NCBI GenBank assembly: GCA_030323885.1
Contig: CM059186.1
Location: 147,499,810 to 147,563,809 of the forward strand
Direction: 5' to 3'
DNA: 64,000 nt
Source: Branchipolynoe longqiensis
Lineage: Eukaryota; Annelida; Polychaeta; Phyllodocida; Polynoidae
The notes under the pieces were generated by a model. That model was given only the letters and a program-made list of their open reading frames with translations, made no database searches and was not told the DNA's origin. Every line of letters starts with the position of its first letter. The first letter of the stretch is position 1. A program made the position numbers and the translations under genes. Of this stretch, positions 40,922-50,879 are shown piece by piece.

Positions 40922-42211
40922 ATGGATATTTCAATTTCACAAGGCAAAAGATTGAGGAAGGATACTTCCTCAGATAATGACAACAAAGGAACGACCTAAG
41001 GACATACGACAACGACATTTCCAAGATTTTTAGTAATTATGGGCTCAGACAGTGATACTACTCTGTCAAAGATGTCACCATTCGCCATAGCGAAAGGGAT
41101 CAAAGGCATTGCCGGAGATCCCATCAGTGTTAGAAAAATGGGAAGTGGTATCTTGGTGGAAGTCGGCAAAAAATAACACGCCAACAATCTGCTAAGAACC
41201 ACCAACCTGGCAACGGTTCCTGTGAAGGTCACACCACACAGGACTTTAAATACAAGGAAAGGTGTCATATGATGTGCAGATCTAGTTGATTGCTCTGAGG
41301 ATGAAATTGTTAGAGAATTGGCTGACCAGAAAGGTATACATGCATTTCACATCCATACCAAAAGAGAAGGTGTCAGAAAGCCGACTCAGACTTTCATCTT
41401 GACATTTGAGACAATGGTGCTACCAGATTCAATTAAAGTTGGATATTTAAATGTCAGGGTTGATACATACATCCCTGGCCCGCTCCGTTGTTTCAAATGT
41501 CAAAGATTCGGGCATGGTAAAGATAGATGCAGGCAGCAATTGGTTTGTGCTAAATGTACTGGAAATCATGATGACAATTCGTGTGAAAGTACCATTTTTA
41601 AATGTGCCAACTGCAAGGGAGATCATCCATCATACTCTCGGCAGTGCACAAAATATGAATTTGAAAAAGAAGTGCAGAAGATTAAGCATACAAGACAGGT
41701 CAGTTTCCCAGAGGCAAGAAGTTTGAATGTCGACCTCAGAGCATCATATGCAAATGTGAAAAAGTCTGTTGCCCCAAGTCCAATCAAGTCAGTCTGTGTT
41801 TCAGTTGAAACGCAGACTGAATTGTCCTGGCCAATTGAGGGTGCTAATGAATTTGTAACATTGGAGGACTACCGTATCACAACACCTAAGCCTAGCACTA
41901 GCACTTCAATTTCTGTACAAACTAATACATCTAAAGAACAAGTAACATCAAATAGCAAGAAAGTAACACAGAAGAGTAATAGCAATGCGTCAAGCAATTT
42001 AAAATCACAACCTCCCTTAAACACAAACTCGCAAGTGACAAAGAAAATAAATAATAAATCACAAAGAAATGGAAGACAATCGAAGTTCTCAAACGACCCT
42101 GTCAAATTATTCAACAAGTTTGGGCACTTGGATGATATGGAGGTGGAGAGTGGAACGAGAGCTAGGTCTCACTCTCCAGTTCACCCTCCGTGGCATTTTA
42201 GTTGTTTATAA
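40922..42211 (+). pseudogene. LINE ORF1, Gag-like with three CCHC knuckles
   Basis: Starts ATGGATATTTCA and stays in one frame through three stops (at about 40997, 41174 and 41270). The early part (IAKGIKGIAGDPISVRKMGS, VPVKVTPHRTLNTRKG) resembles the RNA-binding region of I-type ORF1. From 41318 it is open: three knuckles at CFKCQRFGHGKDRC, CAKCTGNHDDNSC and CANCKGDHPSYSRQC, then a Ser/Thr/Lys-rich tail. It would coat the LINE RNA. Confidence 0.88.
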
Positions 42212-43125
42212 CTATATATTTATTGTTTTAAATGGCTGCTGCAACTATGATACAGTGGAACTGTCGTAGTTTACAGGCAAATCAAAATGAACTGGAACTA
42301 GTCATTCAAAAATATAATTCATCTGTAATTTGCCTGCAAGAAACAAAAATAGATAATGCAAATATGACTTTAAAAGGTTTTGCATCTTATCACAAAATGG
42401 TCAGTTTCCCAGAGGCAAGAAGTTTGAATGTCGACCTCAGAGCATCATATGCAAATGTGAAAAAGTCTGTTGCCCCAAGTCCAGTCAAGTCAGTCTGTGT
42501 TTCAGTTGAAACGCAGACTGAATTGTCCTGGCCAATTGAGGGTGCTAATGAATTTGTAACATTGGAGGACTACCGTATCACAACACCTAAGCCTAGCACT
42601 AGCACTTCAATTTCTGTACAAACTAATACATTAAAGAACCAAGTAACATCAAATAGCGAAGAAAGTAACACAGAAGAGTAATAGCAATGCGTCAAGCAGG
42701 CAAATTTAAAAATCACAAACCACCCTTAAACACAAACTGACGCAAGCGAGAAAAGAGAAAATAAATAAAAATCACAAAGAAATGGAAGACAATCAAAGTT
42801 CTCAAACGACCCGAATATCATCAAATATTATCAACAATTTATGGGCAGGCACTTGGATGATATGGAGGTGGAGAGTGGAACGAGAGCTAGGTCTCACTCT
42901 CCAGTTCACCCTCCGTGGCATTTTAGTTGTTTATAACTATATATTTATTGTTTTAAATGGCTGCTGCAACTATGATACAGGGGAACTGTTGTAGTTTACA
43001 GGCAAATCAAAATGAACTGGAACTAGTCATTCAAAAATATAATTCATCTGTAATTTGCCTGCAAGAAACAAAAATAGATAATGCAAATATGACTTTAAAA
43101 GGTTTTGCATCTTATCACGAAATGG
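41700..43125 (+). repeat. Tandem duplication of the ORF1/ORF2 boundary
   Basis: 41700-42400 (701 bp) is repeated as 42401-43125 (725 bp): both start TCAGTTTCCCAGAGGCAAGA and end CTTATCAC(A or G)AAATGG. The second copy has small insertions and deletions around 42655-42840. The result is that an endonuclease start is fused to the middle of ORF1. Confidence 0.93.
42232..42681 (+). pseudogene. Chimeric ORF: endonuclease start fused to ORF1 middle
   Basis: A 149-residue frame made by the tandem duplication. Its first 55 residues are the start of ORF2 (MAAATMIQWNCRSLQANQNE, ICLQETKIDNANM), and from the junction at 42400 it reads ORF1 sequence (SFPEARSLNVDLRASYANVK). It has no zinc knuckle and no catalytic set. 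It is a by-product of duplication. Confidence 0.85.
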
Positions 43126-43853
43126 GCACAACAGATGCTATGGGTAGGGCACATGGTGGGGTGTCTATTTTTACAAAAAGCTCTCTGCCACAGAGTGAAG
43201 TTAATTTAAATACAAACTTACAAGCTGTCGCTGCCAAAGTAACTCTTCACACAACAATAACATTTTGTTCATTATATCTTCCTCCTTCTAGTCCTGTAAT
43301 ACCTGCAGATTTAAACAATCTTTTTACTCAATTACCCCAACCCTGTATCATAATGGGAGATTTTAATTCCCACAATCACCTCTGGAGTGCCACAGACAAT
43401 ACCGATCCAAAGGGACGCATTGTAGAAGATTTCATGAGCAGGCAGAATCTCTGTCTGTGGAACGATGATTGTCACACATATCTCCATCCAGGTACAGGTT
43501 CCCTAACTTCAATTGACCTCACCATGTGCTCACCCCAAGTTTTCCTTGATTTTTCTTGGGAGGTGGAAGAAGACCAATGGGGTAGTGACCACTATCCTAT
43601 TGTTTTGTCCAGCCACTTTTCTCCTTCTGATGAGAGAGTGCCTAAATGGCACTTTCAAAAGGCCAATTGGGCCAAATTTCAATCTCTTTGCCTTGAAAAG
43701 ATCACAGGCGATCTTCTGCAAGATGTGGAAGATCCCATTAAAGCTTTTACAGACACACTGTATGACGTTGCTAGCAATTGTATTCCTAAGTCAAATCCTA
43801 ACCCTAAAAAGCCAGAAAAACATGGTTCACAGAGGAGTGTAAGAAGGCTGTAA
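42957..43853 (+). pseudogene. LINE ORF2 endonuclease
   Basis: A 298-residue frame starting at the second ORF2 start. Motifs: ICLQETKIDNANM (catalytic Glu), GGVSIFTKSS, ITFCSLYLPPSSPV, CIIMGDFNSHNHLWSA (Asp, Asn), TSIDLTMCSP and WGSDHYPIVLS (Asp-His). A complete AP-type endonuclease that would nick target DNA. In the second copy the first motif reads QGNCCS where the duplicate at 42232 has QWNCRS, so the Trp and Arg are lost here. A frameshift near 43820 ends it. Confidence 0.9.
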
Positions 43854-45928
43854 AAGCTCATAAGAAAGCTTTAAAACAATTCAAGAGACAGCCAACACAG
43901 TGCAATCTACAACAATACAGAATAAAAAGAGCCAAAGGCAGATATATCATTCGTTGTAGTAAAAAGAAAAGCTGGGCAGATTATACATCAAAACTGAACA
44001 CCCGAACACCCATTAAGAAATGTTGGGATATGATTCGAAGGATCACTGGTAAAGGGGGAGGCGTAAGAATAAAACATCTTAATAAAAATGGCCAACGCAT
44101 TTCAAATCCAAAGGATATAGCCAACACCTTAGGTGAATCTATATCCCAGAACTCCTCTTCCGGTAATTACACTCCTAAATTCCAATGAACAAAAGCAAGG
44201 CAAGAAAGAAAGCCTCTTAATTTTATTTCTCAGAATTTAGAAAATTATAATAAGCTCTTTTCCAAGGAAGAATTACAAATTGCTCTGTTTAAATCTCACG
44301 ACACAGCACCTGGACCAGATCAGATCCATTACCAAATTCTTAAACATATGCCAGCTGAAACCACGATGCGCCTCTTAGAAATATTCAACACCATCTGGAT
44401 GAGCAGTAACTTTCCCCCTTGCTGGAGCGAGGCCACAGTAATCCCGATACCCAAACCGGGAAAGGACTCCACCAATCCCAATAACTATCGACCAATAGCA
44501 GTCACAAGCTGTGTATGTAAGACCATGGAACTCATGATCAATGAAAGGCTTGTTTGGTTTCTTGAAGAGGCTGCTATTATCTCCTCTTCTCAAAGTGGTT
44601 TTAGAAAGACCAGAAGCACCATGGACCATCTGGTACGCCTTGAGACATTTGTGAGAGATGGTTTTATAAAGGATGAACACGTTGTTGCACTTTTCTTTGA
44701 CTTGGAGAAGGCATACGACACCACATGGAAATATGGCATTATGAAAGACATTCAGGATAGTGGATTGAGAGGCAGACTACCTCTCTTTATAGAACAATTT
44801 CTTTTAAATAGGTGTTTCCGAGTCCGTGTCGGAAGTACTCTCTCAGAAGCCTTTGACCAAGAAATGGGTGTACCCCATGGGAGCATCTTATCGGTCACAC
44901 TGTTCATAATCAAAATTAATAGCATTGTGGGTTGTGTCAGACCTGAGATTGATAAATCTCTCTTTGTAGATGATTTCCACCTTTGTTACAGGTCTAGAAA
45001 CATGGCAGCTATAGAAAGAAAACTGCAACATCACCTGAACAGAGTAGCCGAATGGGTTGACGAAAATGGTTTTAAATTCTCTCTCAGCAAAACTGTGTAG
45101 GTGCATTTCTGTCAACAGCGGGGTGTACACTCAGACCCAGAGATCTATCTCAACCAAACACAGATTCCTGTGGTTGAAGAAACCAAATTCTTGGGTGTCA
45201 TTTTTGACAAGAAATTGAATTTTATTTCGCACATTAAATATGTCAAAAAGAAATGTCAAAAAGCTCAAGACCTCCTGAGAGTTGTTGCTCATACCAATTG
45301 GGGGGGCGACCGCACCACTCTTCTTTCTCTCTATCATGCACTCGTCCGATCAAAGCTCGATTATGGCTCCATGGTCTATGGATCAGCCAGACCGTCATAC
45401 ATCCAAATGTTGAAACCCATTCAAAATCAAGGACTCAGACTCTGTCTTGGAGCGCTTCGAACTTCGCCAGAGGAGAGTCTTAGTGTAGAAGCAGAGGAAC
45501 CGCCACTTGCGCTGAGGAGAGAAAAGCTCGCTCTACAGTATGCATCCAAGATCGCAGCAAATCCCAGCAACCCTGCTTATGACTGCATTTTCAACCCAGG
45601 CAATGAAACACTCTTTGCCAATAAAGCCAAGGCCATTCCAACTTTCGATATACGTATTAAGGAATCATTAGAAACACTCGAGTTTGATGTAGCTAATATT
45701 GCAAAATTCCAATATCCAGACACACCACCTTGGACATACGCTGTCAATGTGAACTTGGCTCTCTCTGAAGCAAGGAAAGACTCAACTGACCCTCTGATCT
45801 ACAACAGTATGTTCAGGGAGGTTAAAGACATACATTCTGATCATAAGTTCATCTACACAGATGGTTCTTACAAGGATGACAAGGCTGCAGCGGCAGCTGT
45901 CATGGGCAAGCACACCTTCTCGGAGTGA
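43854..45928 (+). pseudogene. LINE ORF2 reverse transcriptase
   Basis: The shifted frame from 43830 carries the linker (KAHKKALKQFKRQ, AKGRYIIRCSKKKSWADY) with a stop near 44188, then the RT: HDTAPGPDQIHYQIL, WSEATVIPIPKPGKD, YRPIAVTSCVCKTMELM, QSGFRKTRSTMDHLV, LFFDLEKAYDTTW (motif A), MGVPHGSILSVTLF (motif B) and KSLFVDDFHLCYRS (motif C). A TAG at 45098-45100 interrupts the frame, which goes on as ETKFLGVIFDKKLNF and LVRSKLDYGSMVYGSA. A TGA at 45926-45928 lies inside the following RNase H, whose first site IYTDGSYKDD is just upstream. Confidence 0.92.
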
Positions 45929-46646
45929 TTACCAAAGGGTACTTCGATATATTCAGCAGAGCTTGATGCCATATTCTTAGCAATGGACCATGTAGAAACC
46001 TCTTCCCATAGAAAATTTGTTATATGTTCGGATTCAAAATCATGCCTACAAGCTATTCAGAGCAAGGATTGGAAGAACCCTTTGATCCGCAAGATTTTAG
46101 AAAGGTTACATTATTTATGTTCAGGACTTCACAAAACTGTGCTTTTTTATTGGGTGCCGAGTCATGTTGGCATTCGAGGAAATGAGGCTGCAGATGTGGC
46201 TGCCAAAGAAGCTCTTGACAAATGCATTACACCTCTTCCCATTCCTCACACGGACCTCAAAAGGCACATCAGTGCACTCATAAGGAAAAAGTGGCAATTA
46301 CAATGGGATGAAGCTGTCATGAACAAGCTTCATGCAATTCAGCCCACCCTTGGCAAATTTTCAGGTGCTTGTCATAGAAATAGACGCAAAGAGACCATTG
46401 TTGCACGTATGCGAATTGGACATAGCTATTTGACTCATAGTTACCTTTTTAAAGCAGAAGACCAGCCAGAATGCATACCATGTGGAGTGCCTCTGACTGA
46501 AACATATTTTGATTGAATGCATTGACTTTGCAAATGTTCGAGCACAGTATTTTAATGTAGCAAGTATGAAATGTTTATTTGACACTGTTAGTACTGCCTT
46601 AGTTTTATCGTTTTTAAAGCACATTGGAGTGTTTAACCGGTTTTAA
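45929..46646 (+). pseudogene. LINE ORF2 RNase H and C-terminus
   Basis: Same frame as the RT after the TGA. RNase H sites in IYSAELDAIFLAMDHV and FVICSDSKSCLQAI, and FYWVPSHVGIRGNEAADVAA. Then the C-terminal Cys motif PECIPCGVPL; a one-base shift near 46500 and the end (FANVRAQYFNVASM) to a TAA at 46644-46646. Homologous to 19250-20236. Confidence 0.9.
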
Positions 46647-46715
46647 GACATTTTGATGGCATTGTATAGCCCTTAGTGTGCTGATATGCCATTAAGCATT
46701 TATTCATTCATTCAT

Positions 46716-47039
46716 TATTGACCTGAGAGAGAGGGTCACTTCTTGACATGTGGGACAGTCTTTGGGAAGTTGCCTCACATACCAGCTCCCCTCCAAGAGT
46801 TATTTATGGATCACTGCACCGGATACAACAGGGCACTGTAGCCAGATCTAACCATGCCTTGGCAACAGGGTTATTGAACCCTCATTGGTGGATAGAGGAA
46901 TGCTTGTTAGGGATTGGAAGACTGGATCATGTGATCATCACCATCTTGTTCTTGAAACTATAAGTACAATAAATGAGAGAGTCTCACTCTCCTACCTTTC
47001 ACTCTTTATCTACTTTCCTTCCTTGCCTGTAGTGATTTC
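46716..47039. other. Non-coding stretch
   Basis: Contains TACAATAAATGAGAGAG at about 46966-46983 (an AATAAA) but no recognised element or ORF. Confidence 0.4.
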
Positions 47040-47165
47040 TTATTAGCCTATCTACACCACTCAAACCGCCAGCCGTCGACTTTAGACATGGGTTCGAATC
47101 CCATGAACTACCAAAAAGGGGGACGGATGCTCAACTCATTTGGCCATCCCGTCTAGTCAATTAGA
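47040..47165 (-). repeat. tRNA-derived SINE, copy e, minus strand
   Basis: On the minus strand it reads ACGGGATGGCCAAATGAGTTG (matches copy a ACGGGATAGCCGAATGAGTTG) then a B-box GGGATTCGAACCCATG. Orientation opposite to the other copies. Confidence 0.75.
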
Positions 47166-48119
47166 AAGGATCATGTGAGCCCTATGGATTGGTGGTGTTG
47201 AAGAAATGAACATCGTTCTTGACTTAATCTGGATGATGGGCTTGGCAGGAGATGGGGCATGGTCGAAGAGCCTCTGGGCATGGCACTTCTTAAGGTAGGC
47301 AGGGAAGGCGTCAAAGCCTCATTGGTCACCTCCAAGCATCAGAACCCATGTTCATGCCCCTCTGATAGAGTTCATAATGGCCCTGGGTGATGTGAGGATG
47401 CGCTTCAGGCGAAGAATATATATATACAATATTCTCACGGCTTGATGTCCTGGGTGTTTAAATTGGTAAATTACTTAAGTTGGGGTTTGGCATTTACCCA
47501 CGGTGGACTGAGGACGCTTACTATCAGCAACGACTCAGTAATACTATAAAAGGGACGGCCATCCACGGCTCAGTGGTTGCTACTAGCTACTGTTCTTACT
47601 GTATCCGTCCACCAGGTGGACTTATCGGTGATCAAGCTGTGCTCGGCCCGGCCCCATAGCACATCAACAACAACTTGACCAAGTTGTACTCTTGTGTTTG
47701 CGTACGCTTCAAATGTTATTTATTATTCCTTTTGAGTCGAAATTGGAGATATTGGATTACACAGACTTCGTTTTTGTTAATATCGCCATCAATGTTTTCG
47801 GTACACACGATTGACCTGGTCAACTCTGGTCAACTCCCGAGGTGGGCCCCCTACGTTTTCAACAATATCACAACAAAGTAATAATATGGATTCCTCTTCA
47901 TCTGATTCTTTTTCAGCCTGCAATGCGATTCAAATAGCTTTGGACAATAATAAAAAGACGATAGAAGTGGTCACCGCACATCGATGTGCGGATAATTGGC
48001 TGTCGTATCCTCTGCCATTTTGAGCCCCATAGGGCCGCACTCACCTTAACAAAAAAAAAAAGGCTAACCTAAGTACTATCATCTATCGCTATCTGTCCTT
48101 GTAGCATCGTCCTGCAAAT
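47166..48119. other. Non-coding stretch with a TATA-like box
   Basis: CTATAAAAGGGACGG at about 47543-47557 is a good TATA-like sequence. A 45-residue frame starts at ATGGATTCCTCTTCATC (47886) and stops at 48021; nothing in it is recognised. A poly-A run at 48050-48061 ends the stretch. Confidence 0.35.
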
Positions 48120-48292
48120 ACGATATGATGCGCGAAAAGGAAGAGAGGACGCGGGGGTGGAAATAAAAGGTTTTTATTTTCGCCTCAGAAAGCATACAGG
48201 GCATACAGGGTAAACAGGGTAAAGGAAAGAAGTAAATAATGAAGGATAAAATAAATGAAGAGCGGAGTAAATATAGGAACAGAGTTCAAATG

Positions 48293-48892
48293 TCAGTGGA
48301 GTGAGGGGGTGCCGAGGAGCCCTCCACCAAAAGTAGGGGAGGGCTCGAGGCGCGCCCGAGGCGGGGGGCCGGGGCGCCCGAGGCGGGGGTCCGGAGGTGA
48401 AGGTCTGGGCGGGGAGGGCTGGCGGCGCGCCCGAGGCGGAGCAGGTGGGGCGGGCCGGCCGAGAGGTGGGCCGTGTCGGGGGTCAGGCTCCCTCTGGGGG
48501 CGGGGAGTGTCCCGGGCCTGCGTCGACAGGGAGCGGGCGGCCAAAAAGGGGGAGGCCCGCTCCTTGGCGGGATCCGGTGAGGAGGTCCGACGAGGGTCGA
48601 GCAGGGGGGCAGCGAAGTCCTCGGGGCTGGATGGGGTGGTGGTCGGGGTCTGGGCGGCGGTGTTGAAGGCGGTGTCGTGAGGATCGGTGGCAGAGGGTTC
48701 CTCCTGAGGCTGGGCTGGGATGCGGTCCGAGGTGTGATGCCCGAGGTGATGATCCTCGGCTGGGACTTGGCGGCGCTGCGTTCGATGGTCGCTGGGAGGT
48801 TGTCGGCGGGGCTTGCGGGGCTGTCGGCAGTGGTGAGGGTGAGGCGCCGGAGGGGTCCCCCCGGGCCGGCCGGGGGGAGGCCGGCGGATCAA
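48293..48892 (-). pseudogene. DIRS-type pol N-terminal linker, truncated
   Basis: A 199-residue Pro/Arg/Ser-rich frame that overlaps the end of gag by four bases (ATGA-like), as the second ORF would. It stops before any RT motif. Its low-complexity composition matches the linker before RT in the Ngaro copy at 29.3-30 kb, so identity is by position only. Confidence 0.5.
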
Positions 48893-50064
48893 AAATCCGC
48901 CGAGGTGGTGGGGGGGGTCTGGCGCTCACGGGTTTGTTTCGTGATGCAGTCGGCCTCGCTGTGCATGGTGAGGAGGCGCCTCACATTGGCGCAGTATGCG
49001 CAGACGTGACGGCGCGTGTCCCCCGCCTCACCGTGGGCCTCCCCGAGGCGGGCCCGATCGCACGAGGCGGGGGCGCGGTTCCAGGCCGGGCAGGGGGCGC
49101 CGTGGGTCTCCCTGTCGTAGGTGGCGCGGGCGTCAGCTTGAGGTCGGGGGAGGTGGGCGCCTCGGTGGAGAGGGTCGGGTAGGCGGGCAGGGGCGGCGGT
49201 GGCTTGCTCCTCGGGCATGGCCAGGCAGTCTAGCCTCATGAGGTTGAGGGCCACCGGGTCATGCCACCCCTGGGGGAGGGTTCCGTCCGCGATCGCTGTA
49301 AACACGGTCTCGGAGTACCGGCGGACGGTTGCCCAGGGGTAAATCAGGTTATCCCGGCAGACTGTGAGGTGGTGGTGGTGGAGTCCCTGGGCGGAGTGGG
49401 CGGGGAAGTCGGGGTGGTCGATGAGGGTGAGGAGGGCGAGGGTATATTCGTCCTTCGTCGCCTCCCCCCTCTTCACCGGCTTCCTCTCGGGCCCTCGCTT
49501 CACCAGGTCGGAGGGGAAGATGTAGCTGGCCGGGATCCCTTGGCGCCTGGTGCAGTGCCGCGCCTCGGCGGATGCCAGGATGTCCCGGACGGCGTCGGCC
49601 GCGGAGGCGGGGCTGTATCGGGTCCGCTCCTCCTGGTGGGGCGGCGAGGTGATGGGGGGGGCTTGGGAGAGGTGGCGGTACCTCTCGTATTCCGGGTGCG
49701 CGGCCCCCGGTGGGGTCGCCTGAGGTGGCGGCCGGGGCCGGGCCGTGGTGGTGGCAGGCGCCCGAGGTGTCGGGGCCTCCCCGGTGCCCAGGGAGTCGAT
49801 CCGGGCGTGGATGTCGGCGGTGGCCTGGCGATGCTCCAGCTGGATGCGCTGGAGAGCCTCCAGGACTAGGGAGATCTCGGAGCCCGAGGCGGGGCCCGAG
49901 GTCGCCGCGGGAGATGCCGAGGCGGAGGCCGGCGACTCGTCCCTCCTGGGAGTTGGAGAGGGCCCCGGGGTGCGGGGGGCGGCCCGGGAGCCCTTTCGTC
50001 CACGTCCTTTCCCTTGAGGCATGCTGCAGCTGTGGTGGGGCAGAGGTCCGAGGTGGAGAGCCAA
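48889..50064 (-). CDS. DIRS-type Gag-like protein
   Basis: A 391-residue open frame on the minus strand; an inner ATG at 50022 (MPQGKGRGRKGSRAAP) is an equally good start. N-terminus Pro/Ala/Ser-rich with a coiled-coil-like stretch (LVLEALQRIQLEHRQATADI), then a helical core (RYSETVFTAIADGTLPQGWH, resembling the Ngaro Gag STIDDRRLPRGWDDIYAI) and the cluster APCPAWNRAPASC, H, CAYCANVRR, H, C. The same cluster is in the gag at 30104-31081. The frame is unbroken for 1.2 kb. The family role is packaging of element RNA, by inference. Confidence 0.8.
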   Translation of the reverse strand: MALHLGPLPHHSCSMPQGKGRGRKGSRAAPRTPGPSPTPRRDESPASASASPAATSGPASGSEISLVLEALQRIQLEHRQATADIHARIDSLGTGEAPTPRAPATTTARPRPPPQATPPGAAHPEYERYRHLSQAPPITSPPHQEERTRYSPASAADAVRDILASAEARHCTRRQGIPASYIFPSDLVKRGPERKPVKRGEATKDEYTLALLTLIDHPDFPAHSAQGLHHHHLTVCRDNLIYPWATVRRYSETVFTAIADGTLPQGWHDPVALNLMRLDCLAMPEEQATAAPARLPDPLHRGAHLPRPQADARATYDRETHGAPCPAWNRAPASCDRARLGEAHGEAGDTRRHVCAYCANVRRLLTMHSEADCITKQTRERQTPPTTSADF

Positions 50065-50346
50065 ATGAAGAAAGGAGAGATCTGGGAGGCGGCAGGAGGG
50101 CGAGTGCCTGAGGGAGGCCAGGGGGCGGCCTTATAAGGGGAGAGGGAGGGGCGACAGCAGGTGAGTGTGAAAGCTGCCGGCCCGGGGGAGGGCGACAGGT
50201 GGCGAGCAGCGGCGTCGGGTGAGGCGTGAGCGCCGCGCGACGCGGAGGGCGGGGGAGGGGGCGGCGCGCCGCGCCGTCTGCCGAGGTGAGAAAGCAGCGC
50301 GACAGCGCGGGGCGGGGGGAGGGTCTCTTCCTCTCCTCGCATCAAA

Positions 50347-50365
50347 CGTAATGCTTCGCATTACG
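50347..50365. repeat. 8-bp inverted repeat with 3-base loop
   Basis: CGTAATGC TTC GCATTACG, upstream of the gag start on the minus strand at the edge of the GC-rich block. Confidence 0.7.
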
Positions 50366-50400
50366 ACCAAGTACGATATAAAAACAAGTCAGAACGAGTC

Positions 50401-50879
50401 GGGGACCTACACCATTGCGCTTCTCTTTTATTCTCCGAACAATATTGCCGACCGCTGTCTTTGTTTACATCTGCCAATATACTCTAGGTGGCGCCAGTCT
50501 TCGCCAGTCGTCGCCAGTCGTCGCCTCCCCACCCCTTAACTCTTGCTTTCCCCACTAGGAGACGCCACTGTAGCACCATACTCCTGCTGGTGCACTGTTA
50601 GGATTTATATCTTTTATTTTTTTAAATCTTTTTAAATCTTTTTAAATCTGTTATTTTTACAAAAGTTAGCTCGGATGATACGTTCATTTGTGGATTAGCA
50701 TCGCGTAGTGTTGTGTTGTGTTGTGTCGTGTCAGCGCCGAGTTTTTATCGACAAATTGATTCGGTGATCTTTGAAGCGAAAAACATGCCAAATCAATTTT
50801 GCAAACGTAAATGCTGAACGTAGTGTTTATTGTCTGATCGCGCCTAACGCCAATCGCGCCTAATGCCAATCGCCAATCG
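50401..50879. other. Non-coding stretch with short tandem repeats
   Basis: CGCCAGTCTTCGCCAGTCGT units at about 50490-50523, TTTTTAAATC repeated three times at 50622-50648, and CGCCTAA(C/T)GCCAAT units at 50840-50878 leading into the CAA array. Confidence 0.6.

Larger units (their letters stand above)
40691..46715 (+). mobile_element. I/Nimb-like LINE, nearly full length
   Basis: ORF1 (40922-42211) with three zinc knuckles, then ORF2 with endonuclease, RT and RNase H to 46646, and a 3' end with (ATTC)n at 46695-46715. Gene order, RNase H after RT and FVDDF are as in the I/Nimb group. It is dead: stops in ORF1, an internal 0.7-kb duplication, two frameshifts and two in-frame stops in ORF2. Limits on the left are approximate. 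Confidence 0.88.
48120..50400 (-). mobile_element. GC-rich DIRS-type retroelement fragment
   Basis: A 2.2-kb block with very high GC content against AT-rich flanks. On the minus strand it carries a gag ORF and the N-terminal linker of pol and then stops at about 48293, without RT, RNase H or recombinase. It is thus a 3'-truncated piece of an element related to the Ngaro/DIRS group at 26-33 kb. No terminal repeats were identified. Confidence 0.75.

Noticed and set aside
47060..47112. A functional tRNA gene around GGGTTCGAATCCC
   Set aside because: On the minus strand it is continuous with a SINE head like that at 20.28 kb and has a run of T between the A and B boxes; no clean cloverleaf was found.
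47886..48023. Small gene after the TATA-like box at 47.54 kb
   Set aside because: Only 45 residues with no recognised motif and no clear splice donor; box to ATG distance is 330 bases. Left as an open possibility.
48255..50111. Plus-strand Gly/Arg-rich frames across the GC-rich block
   Set aside because: They are antisense to the DIRS-type gag, which has recognisable motifs; GC richness makes all frames open.
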